A stretch of 64,000 bases of DNA from Seleniivibrio sp. (GCF_021209385.1 NZ_JAJOIL010000035.1:62001-126000); one strand, 5' to 3'; shown: positions 11,228-20,211, numbered from the stretch's first letter. Notes: generated by a model not told the origin, from the letters alone. A program made the numbers and translations.

Positions 11228-12534
11228 GCCGTGCCGACTATTTTATCTATCATAACGGCGCTGTCTTCAAGGGTAAACGACTCGTCTATCTTCTGTTTCA
11301 GAAATCCGTTCATGTCGTTTATCTTCGCCATGGATTCGTCGATCTTCGGGTTGCTGCCTTTGACATACGCGCCGATGTTTACAAGGTCTTCCGCCTCGTT
11401 GTATGTGGCGAGCAGGTCGCGGAAGCGTCCGGCATTGTCGTACTGCTTCTCCGTTACTATCTCTTTCATAAGTCTGCTTGCGCTGTTGAGAACGTCTATG
11501 GCCGGGTAATGGTTCTTACCTGCCAGCGCCCTTGAAAGCACGATGTGACCGTCTATGATAGAACGGACGGTGTCACCTATGGGGTCGTTCATGTCGTCCG
11601 CCTCAACCAGTACTGTGTAAAGTCCTGTTATGGTACCCTTCCCCTTCTTTGTACCTGCACGCTCAAGAAGCTTCGGGAGAAGTCCGAAAACAGAAGGGGT
11701 GTAGCCCTTTGTTGTTGGCGGTTCGCCCACAGTAAGCCCTATTTCCCGCTGCGCCATTGCAAAACGGGTGACCGAGTCCATCATAAGCATGACATTGAGC
11801 CCTTTGCTGCGAAAATACTCCGCAATCGCCGTTCCAACAAACGCACCCAGCTTTCGTACAAGCGCTGACTGATCGGACGTCGCCACGACGACAACGCTCC
11901 GTTTCAAGCCCTCTTCGCCCAGATCTCTCTCTATGAATTCGCGCACTTCACGTCCGCGCTCACCTATAAGTGCGATAACGTTGACATCTGCGCTGGTGTT
12001 TCTGGCTATCATACCAAGAGTCACCGACTTACCGACGCCCGAACCGGCGAAAATGCCGACCCTCTGACCTCTTCCGACGGTTATCAGGTTGTCTATGGTT
12101 TTTATCCCGGTTGCTATCGGGTCTTTGATTATCTCTCTGTCAAGAGCCTGAGGCGGGCTGTTGTAAACGTTGACCAGCTCGAAATCTCGGATGGGTCCTT
12201 TGCCGTCCATGGGGTTTCCCAGTCCGTCCAGAACTCTGCCGAGCAGATTGTCGCTGACCTTAACAGTGTTGCCGTAGGATTCGTTTGTAACGGGTGCGCC
12301 TGGGGCTATCCCCTCGCTCTCTCCGTATGGCATAAGAACGATTCTGTCATCTTTGAAACCAACTATCTCTGCAAGTATCTCACTGCCGCCGTGACCTTCG
12401 ATACGGCATCTGGTGCCTATGCCGAGCAGCGGTCCGTCCGCCTCTATTGTGAGACCGACAATCTTCGTAACCTTGCCCTTTATCTGTACAGTGGGTTTAT
12501 GATCAACTGCCTTCAGGCGTGCTAAATTCTTCAT
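11224..12534 (-). CDS. fliI: Flagellum-specific ATPase FliI
   Basis: The product is 436 residues from the ATG at 12534. It has the Walker A motif GIFAGSGVGKS, the GERGREVREF segment, Walker B in LMMDSVTRFAMAQREIGL, and the GLYTVLVEADDMNDPIGD block common to FliI/YscN/F1-beta ATPases. It powers unfolding and entry of export substrates. The start at MKNLARLK is supported by AAGGATAC just upstream; the gene then overlaps fliH by 32 bases. Confidence 0.96.
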   Translation of the reverse strand: MKNLARLKAVDHKPTVQIKGKVTKIVGLTIEADGPLLGIGTRCRIEGHGGSEILAEIVGFKDDRIVLMPYGESEGIAPGAPVTNESYGNTVKVSDNLLGRVLDGLGNPMDGKGPIRDFELVNVYNSPPQALDREIIKDPIATGIKTIDNLITVGRGQRVGIFAGSGVGKSVTLGMIARNTSADVNVIALIGERGREVREFIERDLGEEGLKRSVVVVATSDQSALVRKLGAFVGTAIAEYFRSKGLNVMLMMDSVTRFAMAQREIGLTVGEPPTTKGYTPSVFGLLPKLLERAGTKKGKGTITGLYTVLVEADDMNDPIGDTVRSIIDGHIVLSRALAGKNHYPAIDVLNSASRLMKEIVTEKQYDNAGRFRDLLATYNEAEDLVNIGAYVKGSNPKIDESMAKINDMNGFLKQKIDESFTLEDSAVMIDKIVGTA

Positions 12535-13372
12535 GTATCCTTTCCACGAATTCGGCAAGCATCCGTTCAATCACGAAATCAAGCTCGCCTACGTTGGTTT
12601 GAACTTTTAGACTGCCCTTAACGACATTTCTGTCGGGCAATGTTTCATAATCAGGAAAAACGGAGTTCATGGCATCCACATCTTGCGGATTCACCAGAAA
12701 AATTATCTTCTCCATCTCTTTCAGAGCATCCATACTCTTTTTCGCGATGGATACAACAAGCTGATCGTTTATCTTTCTCTCCACGCCGATAATGTCAGTT
12801 ACCATGGAAGAGACAATATCAGGAAGCTGATTGTCAAGCTGCCCCACGGCATCTTTAAAAACACCCGCTTCTTTTATAACCTCGTTATATGTTGCCTGAA
12901 GCTTCGCCAGATAGTCCGTCTGTTCCGCCTCATATGCTTTTCTTGCTTTCTGTTCTCCGTCAGCCTGTCCACGGACAAGCCCGTCCGCCATACCCCTCTG
13001 GTATGCTTCGCGGCGTATCTCTTCAAGTTCTTCTTCTGTTATGGAAGGCTTTTCCGGCTCCGGTTCAGGTTCCGAAACCACATCTTCGGGTTCTTTCTGA
13101 ACTACCAGTTCTTTAGGGTGATTATCGAATGATTCCGGTACGAATTTTTTTGAACGGACCACAGCGTCCTGAACAACTATGGCTCTGTGCAGCTCAACTT
13201 CCTCGTCGAAACTGGCGACATGAAGCTCAACTTCGCCGGGGGTATATTCCATTTCACCCACTTTTGCGAAGTTATAATCCCTCTGCCCGCGTTCAACCTC
13301 TTCATACACAGTGAAGTCGAAACTGCGCAGTTTTTTCGGGTTCAGGTTCTGGTCTTTGATTATTTTAGACAT
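12503..13372 (-). CDS. fliH: Flagellar assembly protein FliH
   Basis: The product is 289 residues. The N-terminal third is low in complexity and acidic/proline-rich (EPEPEPEKP near residue 100). Next come a glycine-spaced helix (YQRGMADGLVRGQADGEQ) and a C-terminal FliH/YscL domain. FliH binds FliI and tethers it to FliM/FliN at the C-ring. It lies 19 bp after fliG and overlaps fliI. At 289 residues it is somewhat longer than E. coli FliH, because of the N-terminal extension. Confidence 0.92.
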   Translation of the reverse strand: MSKIIKDQNLNPKKLRSFDFTVYEEVERGQRDYNFAKVGEMEYTPGEVELHVASFDEEVELHRAIVVQDAVVRSKKFVPESFDNHPKELVVQKEPEDVVSEPEPEPEKPSITEEELEEIRREAYQRGMADGLVRGQADGEQKARKAYEAEQTDYLAKLQATYNEVIKEAGVFKDAVGQLDNQLPDIVSSMVTDIIGVERKINDQLVVSIAKKSMDALKEMEKIIFLVNPQDVDAMNSVFPDYETLPDRNVVKGSLKVQTNVGELDFVIERMLAEFVERIHEEFSTPEGS

Positions 13373-13391
13373 ATTTTACCCCCACCCGCTT

Positions 13392-14390
13392 TTAAACGTA
13401 CTGCTCTTCGTCGCCTCCGCCGATGCTGACGATTCCCTCTTCCTCAAGCTCGCGTACGATGGAAACGATCTCGTGCTGAGCTTTTTCCACCTCTTTCAGC
13501 TTGACAGGTCCCATGTATTCCATCTCTTCCTTCATGGTCTCAACAGCACGCTTGGACATATTGCGGAAGAAACGCTCCTGCATCTCCTCGTCGGTGCCTT
13601 TGAGCGCCATGGTAAGAGCCTTTTTGTCGGCCTTTTTCAGTATCTCCTGAAGAGCGACGTCGTTGAGAGCTTTGATATCCTCGAAAACGAACATCATATC
13701 TCTGATTGCCGCAACAAGTTCGGGGCTTTCCTTTTCCAGTTTTTCCAAAGTATTCTTGCTGGTGGTTCTGTCCATACGGTTGAATATTTCGGCAACGGAC
13801 TTAACACCGCCCACTTCAACATTGTAGGAAGACAGCGACTCGAATCTTTCCTCAAGAACCCTTGCAAGGGTTTTTACAACCGATGGCGAAATATCCTGCA
13901 GGTTCGAGATACGAAGAGTTATGTCCGCCTTCATGTCCTCGGGAAGCTGTGCCAGAGACTCAGCCGCCTGCGAAGGGTCAAGGTGCGCAAGGATAAGCGC
14001 TATCGTCTGCGGGTGTTCGGTCTGTATAAATTTCGCAAGCTGTTTCGGGTCTATCTTCGCAAGGAAGTCAAAGCCCGAAGACTGTTCCAGCATTTTTGTA
14101 AGTCTGTCGATGATCTTTCTGGCGCGTTCCGGTCCCAGTGATTTCACAAGAACGCTTTTCGCGTACTCAAGACCGCCTTTGGCGATGAATTTTTTGGCGA
14201 GCATCATATTGTAGAAATCTTCTATGTACTCGTCCATTTTTTCAGGAGCAACGATCCTTGTGGTTGCTATCTCTTTTGAAAGTTCCGCAACCTCATCCTC
14301 GTCAAGATGAGCCATGACGGGCGCGATTATCTCCTCGCCCAATGCTATCATTATAGCGGCCGCCCGCTTAAGTCCGTCTTCAGACAGCAT
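13392..14390 (-). CDS. fliG: Flagellar motor switch protein FliG
   Basis: The product is 332 residues. The N-terminal domain binds FliF. The middle domain has the diagnostic EHPQTIALILAHLDPSQAA segment (near residues 128-147). The C-terminal torque-generating domain carries charged residues and a GTDEEMQERFFRNMSKRA block. FliG joins the MS ring to the switch complex and contacts the stator. It begins 6 bp after fliF, with AAAGGAG at the fliF end serving as the ribosome site. Confidence 0.97.
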   Translation of the reverse strand: MLSEDGLKRAAAIMIALGEEIIAPVMAHLDEDEVAELSKEIATTRIVAPEKMDEYIEDFYNMMLAKKFIAKGGLEYAKSVLVKSLGPERARKIIDRLTKMLEQSSGFDFLAKIDPKQLAKFIQTEHPQTIALILAHLDPSQAAESLAQLPEDMKADITLRISNLQDISPSVVKTLARVLEERFESLSSYNVEVGGVKSVAEIFNRMDRTTSKNTLEKLEKESPELVAAIRDMMFVFEDIKALNDVALQEILKKADKKALTMALKGTDEEMQERFFRNMSKRAVETMKEEMEYMGPVKLKEVEKAQHEIVSIVRELEEEGIVSIGGGDEEQYV

Positions 14391-14396
14391 AAACCG

Positions 14397-16064
14397 TTAA
14401 TCTCCTTTCAAAAGGCTTTTGACAAGGTTTGCCATTGCCTCAGGGTCTTCAGTAGCGAATTCTTCTATTTTCTTGAGCATAACTTTTGACTTCACTGTCT
14501 CAACATCAAGCGGAGCACCTTCGTTAAGCTCGTTTTCAATTTCTTTTTCAAGCTCTTCCAGAGATTTGGGATATCTCTCGTTCATATTAAGGTCAAGACC
14601 TACGTCGTCACGACCAAGCTCTCCGTATGTGATGGAACCGTCTTCGTGAACAGTGACGGGTTTGTCCATCTTTTTGAGTATCCTGCGGATGACGAGGAAA
14701 TAGAAAAGAAGCACAATGACCACTGCAAGAGCATATTTAGACAACATGGTAACAAGTTCCATTGTCTTCTCCCGTTTGAGCTCGGTGTTCTCCTGATCTT
14801 TCGCCGTTGTGTCAAATGAGATATTCGTCACCTCAACCTGATCTTTGCGGTCGGCGTTAAAACCGACAGCCATGGACACAAGGTTTTTGATGGACTGTAT
14901 CTCAGCCTGTGTTCTGGGTTTGCCAACAAGTATGTCGTTGCCCTTATCGTCTTTGCCCGGCTCTTTCTTGTCGTCAACAACGACGGCAACGGTAACACGC
15001 TTTATAGTGCCGTAAGGTTTCTGCTCAACCGTTACAGTCTTGCCAACCTCAAAGTTCTGTGTCTCCTCACTCTTATTATACTCCTGATTTTGTCCGGTTG
15101 GGGTAATATCAGGTTCGGCGAGGTTGCTTTGTACCCCCGGGACGCCTTCCGGCGTCTGGGGACTGTTTGTACTGTTTATTTCGAGTGACTGCTGTGAACG
15201 CAGTACAGGGTTGGGGTCATATTCCTCTTTCGTAATGTCCCGTTTGGCAAAGTCAATGTCCGCCGTGACTTTCGCCACAGCGCTTCCCTGACCGAGAGTT
15301 CTTCCGAGAATCTCATTAACCTTATTCTCAAGGTCTTTTTCAACCTTGCGCTGATACTCAAGCTGGGTCTGGGTCAGCATAAGAGGTTCCGCATCGTCAG
15401 TCAGGAATTCGCTTAAAAGTCTGCCGGACGTATCAACTATCTGAACGTTCTCTTTTTTAAGCCCCTTAACAGCACCTGAAACCAGTGCAGCTATCGCTTT
15501 GACCTCTTCACGACCTAAGTTCTCGCCGTTTCTCAGACGCAAAACAACGGAGGCCTTCGCCTCCTCTTCGTCTGAAATGAACAGTCTGTCCTTGGGAAGT
15601 GTAAGGTGTACCCTCGCCTCAGCTACTTCTTTGATTGAAGAGATGGTGCGGGCAAGTTCACCCTGAAGTGCGCGCTGATAGTTTATGTTCTGCATGAACT
15701 CGGTCATGCCGAATGATGATTTATCAAAGAGTTCAAGACCCGCTCCGCCGCCTGTGGGGATGCCCTCTTTTGCGAGACTGAGCCTTGTTTCATAGACATA
15801 TTGTTCGGGAACGGTGATCTTTCCGCCGTTGTCTTCAAGCTTATACGGAACTCTCTCCGCTTTCAGTTTTTCGATAACGGATGCCGCATCTTCCTGTGTG
15901 AGACCTGCGAAAAGCATCTTATAGACGGGGCGGTTTGCCCAGTAGACAATAACGACAACAGAAATAACAACGGCCGCAACGGCAGCGACAACAGAAGCTT
16001 TCTGCAGAAGAGTAAGTTTTTTAAAAGTTTCCTGAAACTGGGAAACTATGTCCCCAAGAGCCAT
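14397..16064 (-). CDS. fliF: Flagellar MS-ring protein FliF
   Basis: The product is 555 residues. A first transmembrane helix lies at about residues 22-42 (ASVVAAVAAVVISVVVIVY), followed by periplasmic YscJ/FliF ring-building domains, including RVHLTLPKDRLF. A second helix lies at about 445-465 (KYALAVVIVLLFYFLVIRRI), followed by an acidic C-terminal tail ending ATEDPEAMANLVKSLL, the FliG-binding end. It forms the inner-membrane ring on which export apparatus and rotor assemble. A 192-bp gap with imperfect hairpin repeats separates it from fliE. Confidence 0.97.
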   Translation of the reverse strand: MALGDIVSQFQETFKKLTLLQKASVVAAVAAVVISVVVIVYWANRPVYKMLFAGLTQEDAASVIEKLKAERVPYKLEDNGGKITVPEQYVYETRLSLAKEGIPTGGGAGLELFDKSSFGMTEFMQNINYQRALQGELARTISSIKEVAEARVHLTLPKDRLFISDEEEAKASVVLRLRNGENLGREEVKAIAALVSGAVKGLKKENVQIVDTSGRLLSEFLTDDAEPLMLTQTQLEYQRKVEKDLENKVNEILGRTLGQGSAVAKVTADIDFAKRDITKEEYDPNPVLRSQQSLEINSTNSPQTPEGVPGVQSNLAEPDITPTGQNQEYNKSEETQNFEVGKTVTVEQKPYGTIKRVTVAVVVDDKKEPGKDDKGNDILVGKPRTQAEIQSIKNLVSMAVGFNADRKDQVEVTNISFDTTAKDQENTELKREKTMELVTMLSKYALAVVIVLLFYFLVIRRILKKMDKPVTVHEDGSITYGELGRDDVGLDLNMNERYPKSLEELEKEIENELNEGAPLDVETVKSKVMLKKIEEFATEDPEAMANLVKSLLKGD

Positions 16065-16095
16065 ACACCCTCACAAATTAGGCTTACTTTAAAAT

Positions 16096-16245
16096 AGCGT
16101 CCTGTCTTTTAAAGCAACGCTTCACACAGGATTAACCTGTGGTGCGCTCACACTACACATAAATTCTGTCGTAAACAACATAAATTTATGTTTCGCTGCG
16201 CCTAAGACTTTCCTTAAAAGCGTTCTGTTATTTTAAAGTTACGCT
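16096..16245. repeat. Pair of similar hairpin motifs between fliE and fliF
   Basis: Two related units, AGCGT...ACGCT at 16096-16121 and 16219-16245, share the internal string TTTTAAAG and resemble each other as direct repeats. Each can also fold on itself. Between them lies an ACATAAATT...AATTTATGT inverted repeat. The unit looks like a small non-coding mobile or regulatory element in the operon; its role is unknown. Confidence 0.5.
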
Positions 16246-16256
16246 ATCGAAAAAAA

Positions 16257-16562
16257 CTAGACCTGTGTTCTCAGAATCTCCTGATATGCGTCCATTATTT
16301 TGTTACGCACTTCAAGCATCATTTTAAGAGAAACGTCGGCCTTTTGCAGGGCGATCATTGTTGAATGTATGTCTTTGCTCTCTCCGCTGAGAACTTTCTG
16401 CACAGCATCATCGGCAGTAAGCTGCGCATCGTTAACGTCTTTAAGGGCGTCTTTGAGCAGAGCGGAGAAATCCACTGTGTTCTCAGATTTTGCAGTCTGA
16501 GAAGGAGTGTTTGTATCCAGCTTGTTGGGCAGTAAAAAATTCAACTTATTTATTTCGGACAT
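16257..16562 (-). CDS. fliE: Flagellar hook-basal body protein FliE
   Basis: The product is 101 residues, with a polar N-terminus and a C-terminal helical domain (LQKADVSLKMMLEVRNKIMDAYQEI with the diagnostic V-R-N-K-I-x-x-A-Y-x-E-I). FliE is the adaptor between the MS ring and the proximal rod and is an early export substrate. It lies 96 bp after flgC. The ribosome site GGAGCAGGGG precedes the ATG. A possible weak promoter (TTGTAA...TATTAT on the minus strand) lies in the flgC-fliE gap but is not convincing enough to list alone. Confidence 0.95.
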   Translation of the reverse strand: MSEINKLNFLLPNKLDTNTPSQTAKSENTVDFSALLKDALKDVNDAQLTADDAVQKVLSGESKDIHSTMIALQKADVSLKMMLEVRNKIMDAYQEILRTQV

Positions 16563-16658
16563 ACCTGACCCCTGCTCCTATAATATAATATACTCGGCCC
16601 TTGTTTTACAACCTTTTTATCAAATCAGAAAATAACTTCCTGACATTTCACGCGTATG

Positions 16659-17063
16659 TTAAGCTTTGCCTATCTCAAGCGCTCTCATGGCAAGCTGTTT
16701 CGCCGTATTGAGCATAGTTGTGTTCGCTTCATAGCTTCTGGATGCCTCCAGCATATTCACCATCTCTTCGATGGGGTTTATGTTGGGATATGCAACATAT
16801 CCTTCCTCGTTCGCATCAGGATGCTGAGGCTCGTATTTAAGAAGGGGCGGTTTTTCATCGGCGACAACCCTGTCAACCTTAACTCCGCCGCTGTTCTCTC
16901 CTTCCATTATCGTCTGAAAAATGACATCCTTGCGTTTATAAGGTCCGCCTTCGGCAGTTTTTGTGGTCTGCGCGTTTGCGAGGTTTGAAGAAATAGCGGA
17001 AATTCTTATCCGCTGTGCGCTCATTCCTGTGGCGGCTACGCCCATTATGTCAAAATAGCTCAT
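16659..17063 (-). CDS. flgC: Flagellar basal-body rod protein FlgC
   Basis: The product is 134 residues. It starts MSYFDIMGVAATGMSAQRIR, with the rod-protein N-terminal motif ISSNLANAQTT. It ends with the shared C-terminal helix NPIEEMVNMLEASRSYEANTT. FlgC is a proximal rod subunit exported through the flagellar apparatus. Standard length; 14 bp after flgB. Confidence 0.97.
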   Translation of the reverse strand: MSYFDIMGVAATGMSAQRIRISAISSNLANAQTTKTAEGGPYKRKDVIFQTIMEGENSGGVKVDRVVADEKPPLLKYEPQHPDANEEGYVAYPNINPIEEMVNMLEASRSYEANTTMLNTAKQLAMRALEIGKA

Positions 17064-17077
17064 GTCTGCCTCTTACC

Positions 17078-17485
17078 CTATCTGCTCTGAATTATCTCTT
17101 TCAGCTTGGTGAACTTACCCGCTGTCATCTGCGAAAGCATCTGATAACGAACGCTGTTTTCTGCCAACTGGCTCATTTCATAATCCTCGTTGACATCGTT
17201 TCCGTCGTTGCGCACAGAGGGGTTATTCTGGTCATAAACGAAAGAAGAAGGATCCATAACCATATCTGCGGGAGGAAGATGCTTCTCATTCGTCCTTGTA
17301 AGGGGTAATTTTTTCCCGTCGCCAAGGTACTCGTTCATAACATCAAAAAATTTCAGGTCTTTTGCCTTGTATCCGGGAGTATCAACATTAGCAATGTTTT
17401 GCGAGATAACGTCGTTTCTGACAGAAGATGTTGTCAGCGCGTATCCCAGTTTGTCGATTCCCATTTTGCTGAATAAACCGTCCAT
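17078..17485 (-). CDS. flgB: Flagellar basal-body rod protein FlgB
   Basis: The product is 135 residues with the rod-protein motif DVISQNIANVDTPGYKAKDL near the N-terminus and a C-terminal helical stretch (YQMLSQMTAGKFTKLKEII). FlgB is the most proximal rod subunit. It is the first gene of the minus-strand flagellar operon. ACGGAGG lies 6 bases before the ATG, and a sigma-54-type promoter lies immediately upstream, giving a very short leader. Confidence 0.97.
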   Translation of the reverse strand: MDGLFSKMGIDKLGYALTTSSVRNDVISQNIANVDTPGYKAKDLKFFDVMNEYLGDGKKLPLTRTNEKHLPPADMVMDPSSFVYDQNNPSVRNDGNDVNEDYEMSQLAENSVRYQMLSQMTAGKFTKLKEIIQSR

Positions 17486-17508
17486 TTTTTCCTCCGTGCA
17501 TAAGATAG

Positions 17509-17524
17509 AGCAATATTCATGCCT
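17509..17524 (-). promoter_or_regulatory. Sigma-54 promoter of the flagellar operon
   Basis: On the minus strand AGGCATGAATATTGCT matches the -24/-12 consensus: GG and GC are separated by exactly 10 bp, and the TTGC element is intact. The predicted start is about 12 bases downstream, leaving roughly a 13-base leader that contains the flgB ribosome site. The adjacent gene encodes a FlrC-type sigma-54 activator. Confidence 0.8.
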
Positions 17525-17587
17525 GAATTAAAGAAAAATGTAGAAAATATGGAATTTTACTAAAGATTTTATGGATTTTGACGAACG

Positions 17588-17607
17588 GGTTGCGACAAAG
17601 GTCGCAA
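17588..17607 (-). terminator. Hairpin after the FlrC-like gene
   Basis: GTTGCGAC / GTCGCAAC, a perfect 8-bp stem with a 4-base loop, 37 bp past the regulator's stop. The T-tract is poor on either strand, so it may be a rho-assisted terminator or a regulator site upstream of flgB, possibly the activator's enhancer. Confidence 0.45.
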
Positions 17608-17643
17608 CAAAACATTTTTGCCTTTTATAATAGATACTTATTA

Positions 17644-19068
17644 TCAGTCGCCGGAAATATCTATCCCCATCTCGCGGTATTCGTTCAGCTTGTTCCGCAG
17701 AGTTCGCACAGTTATCCCGAGCATCTCGGCAGCGCGGGTTCTGTTGCCGTCGGTCTGCTTCAGGGTATTAAGTATAAGCTCCCTCTCCATGTCGGCTATG
17801 GTGCCGCCAAATGGAATACCGTTAGCTTTCTCCTCCACTGCGGGTGCCGGTTCCGCTGCGGGGCAATCTCCGGATGCGGCAGAAATTTCCTGTTTATCAA
17901 GCAGAAACTGATTTATCGTTATTCCGTGCAGGAAAAGATTCTTCTCGTTTATCATATCGTCGCGGCAGAGAACAACAGCGCGCTCTATGGTGTGTTCCAG
18001 CTCACGGACGTTACCAGGCCAGTCGTAATTCATAAGAGCGTTCCTGGCATCCTCTCCCAGTTTACAAATATTTTTTCCGTTTATCTGACAATACTTTTCA
18101 ATAAAGAAAGATACCAGTTCAAAAATATCGTCCTTTCTGTCGCGCAGAGGCGGAAGCTCTATGGAAATCACGTTCAGGCGGTAGAACAAATCTTCACGGA
18201 AATTGCCGGATTCGACCTCTTTTTTAAGGTCGCGGTTGGTTGTGGCAAGTATGCGTACGTTTATACGCACGGGTTTAGTTCCGCCCAGCCTTTCAATCTC
18301 TTTTTCCTGCAGAACCCGAAGCAGCTTCGCCTGCAAATGAAGAGGTATCTCGCCCAACTCATCAAGGAGTATCGTACCGCCCTCCGCAAGCTCAAATTTA
18401 CCCGGCTTGCGGTTGACAGCTCCGGTAAAGGCTCCCTTTTCGTAACCGAAAAGCTCTGATTCTATGAGGTTGTCAGGGAGTGCCGCGCAGTTGACGGCAA
18501 CAAACGGACCGTTCTTTCTGTTTGAATTTTCATGTATGTATCTGGCGAACACCTCTTTACCGGTACCGGATTCGCCTGTGATAAGCACGGTTGCCTCACT
18601 GGCGGCAACATCACGGGCAAGTGAAAAGAGCTGTGCCATGAAAGCACTGCGGAAAATAGCAGTGTTCTTCTTGCGTTTAGAAGCGGGTGCAACGTCCTCA
18701 AGTTCAAGAACACGGCGCACCAGTTCTTCGATAACCTCCGGCGCAAACGGTTTAAGAATATAGTCAAAGGCGCCCATTTTCAGAGCATCCACAGCGTTGT
18801 TGACCGTTCCGAAAGCGGTAACGAAACATACCGGAGATGTAACACCGGAACTCATCATGAGATTCAGCATCCCCATGCCGTCCACAACGGGCATACGCAT
18901 GTCGCTGATCACAAGATCATATGGGATTCTAGAAGCTTTTTCAAAGCCCTCCTGCCCGTCACATGCATGGTCAACGGAAACGCCCATGCGGCGGACGGTC
19001 TCGACCATCGCTTCGCGCATATTATCATCATCATCGACAATAAGTAATCTCTTAGATGAAAGATCCAT
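17644..19068 (-). CDS. Sigma-54-dependent response regulator, FlrC/FleR-like
   Basis: The product is 474 residues. The receiver domain is at 1-120 (acidic pair VDDDDN, phospho-acceptor Asp in LVISDMRMP, Lys in YILKPF). The AAA+ domain is at about 140-370 with Walker A GESGTGKE and the sigma-54 contact loop GAFTGA, followed by the RLGGTKP and REDLFYRLNV segments. A Fis-type helix-turn-helix lies at the C-terminus (RTRAAEMLGITVRTLRNKL). It is encoded 15 bp after its likely partner kinase and next to a sigma-54 promoter for the flagellar operon, which supports a role as class III flagellar activator. That role is inferred from context. Confidence 0.92.
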   Translation of the reverse strand: MDLSSKRLLIVDDDDNMREAMVETVRRMGVSVDHACDGQEGFEKASRIPYDLVISDMRMPVVDGMGMLNLMMSSGVTSPVCFVTAFGTVNNAVDALKMGAFDYILKPFAPEVIEELVRRVLELEDVAPASKRKKNTAIFRSAFMAQLFSLARDVAASEATVLITGESGTGKEVFARYIHENSNRKNGPFVAVNCAALPDNLIESELFGYEKGAFTGAVNRKPGKFELAEGGTILLDELGEIPLHLQAKLLRVLQEKEIERLGGTKPVRINVRILATTNRDLKKEVESGNFREDLFYRLNVISIELPPLRDRKDDIFELVSFFIEKYCQINGKNICKLGEDARNALMNYDWPGNVRELEHTIERAVVLCRDDMINEKNLFLHGITINQFLLDKQEISAASGDCPAAEPAPAVEEKANGIPFGGTIADMERELILNTLKQTDGNRTRAAEMLGITVRTLRNKLNEYREMGIDISGD

Positions 19069-19083
19069 ACCTACCCCTTATTT

Positions 19084-20211
19084 TTAAACAGGAAATTCAA
19101 CAATGAATCTGGTATATGTCGCTCCGTCGCTGTCAACGGATATCTGCCCGCTGTGGGCTTTCAGAATCTTATAAACTATTGCCAGTCCAAGCCCCGTTCC
19201 TTTCGCTTTTGTGGTCTGGAACGGAATGAACAGTTTTTTGCGCATAGATTCGCTTATGCCGCTGCCGTTATCTGTAACGGTGAAGCCCGACCTTTCGTCT
19301 TCGCTGAATGATTCTATCACGATCTGTCCGCCTTCGGGAACGGCTTCGATGGCATTGTGGACAATGTTCATCACTATCTGCTTGCAAAGCTCTGTGTCGC
19401 AGCGGACAACATGGTCTTCATTTATCTTATTGATGAATTTTATATTTTTTTCTTTCATCAGGTGCTGCAGATACAGTACTACGTCGTCGACGATATCAGC
19501 AACGAACCTGTTCTGAGGTTCAAGCTTTATCTCTTTGGTGAACAACAGAATATTCGATATTATCGAATTTATTGTGCGAACCCCTTTAACGATAGACCTC
19601 GTGAGCTTAGTACCCGACTCGTCGTTTCTCAGATCGCGCTCAAGGAGTGACGCAAAAAGCTCTATACTGCCCAGCGGGTTGCGTATCTCGTGGGCTATGT
19701 TCGCCGCCATTTCGCCCATAAGAACGAGTTTCTCGTCTCTCTGGCGCTCCGCTTCAAGCTGTTTGATATGGCTCACATCGTCTATAATATAAACGTACCC
19801 TCTAAGTTCCAGATTCTCCAGTCTGCCCACGGATATACGGAAAGTTCTTCCGTCCTCTTCATGGTCGAACACCCCCGGTTCTCTATGGAGATTCAGCATA
19901 GAAGTAAAAGCCTCTTCCCCCAGTTCGGAGATGAAACACTCAGCCACAGGATTTTTCACAAGAACCGTTCCGGAATCGTCTGAGGCAAGAACACAGCTGT
20001 TCGAGTTATTCAGCACAGATTCGAGAAGCCCGCTTAGTTTTGAAAGTTCAGAGTTCTTCTCCTCAACCTCTTCGCGCAGTTTTTTAGCTTCCTCTTCTAT
20101 GATGGAGTATTTCTGTTCAAGCTTTGTTGATGCTTCGCTGAAAGCCGCAAAAGCCTGTGCCAGCATCTCCATTTCGCCTGTTTTGTCTAGTTTTTCAGGG
20201 AGTTCCGCCAC
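19084..20211 (-). CDS. PAS-domain sensor histidine kinase, FlrB/FleS-like
   Basis: The product is 375 residues without transmembrane segments. An N-terminal coiled coil (to about 65) and a PAS-like region (about 65-155) precede a HisKA domain with phospho-acceptor His in NIAHEIRNPLGSIELF and an HATPase domain (DNGSGI, KGTGLGLAIV). Soluble PAS kinases next to FlrC-like activators control flagellar class III genes in several proteobacteria; the same is likely here. The GTG start at 20211 is chosen because GGAGG lies 7 bases upstream. The gene overlaps the TPR gene by 25 bases. Confidence 0.9.
   Translation of the reverse strand: MAELPEKLDKTGEMEMLAQAFAAFSEASTKLEQKYSIIEEEAKKLREEVEEKNSELSKLSGLLESVLNNSNSCVLASDDSGTVLVKNPVAECFISELGEEAFTSMLNLHREPGVFDHEEDGRTFRISVGRLENLELRGYVYIIDDVSHIKQLEAERQRDEKLVLMGEMAANIAHEIRNPLGSIELFASLLERDLRNDESGTKLTRSIVKGVRTINSIISNILLFTKEIKLEPQNRFVADIVDDVVLYLQHLMKEKNIKFINKINEDHVVRCDTELCKQIVMNIVHNAIEAVPEGGQIVIESFSEDERSGFTVTDNGSGISESMRKKLFIPFQTTKAKGTGLGLAIVYKILKAHSGQISVDSDGATYTRFIVEFPV

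Noticed and set aside
13311-14141. Plus-strand open frame of 276 codons opposite fliG
   Set aside because: Antisense to a full FliG; the translated sequence is Phe/His/Leu-rich with no family resemblance and no start signal.
17578-18459. Plus-strand open frame of 293 codons opposite the FlrC-like regulator
   Set aside because: Antisense to a protein with intact receiver, AAA+ and HTH motifs; no independent support.
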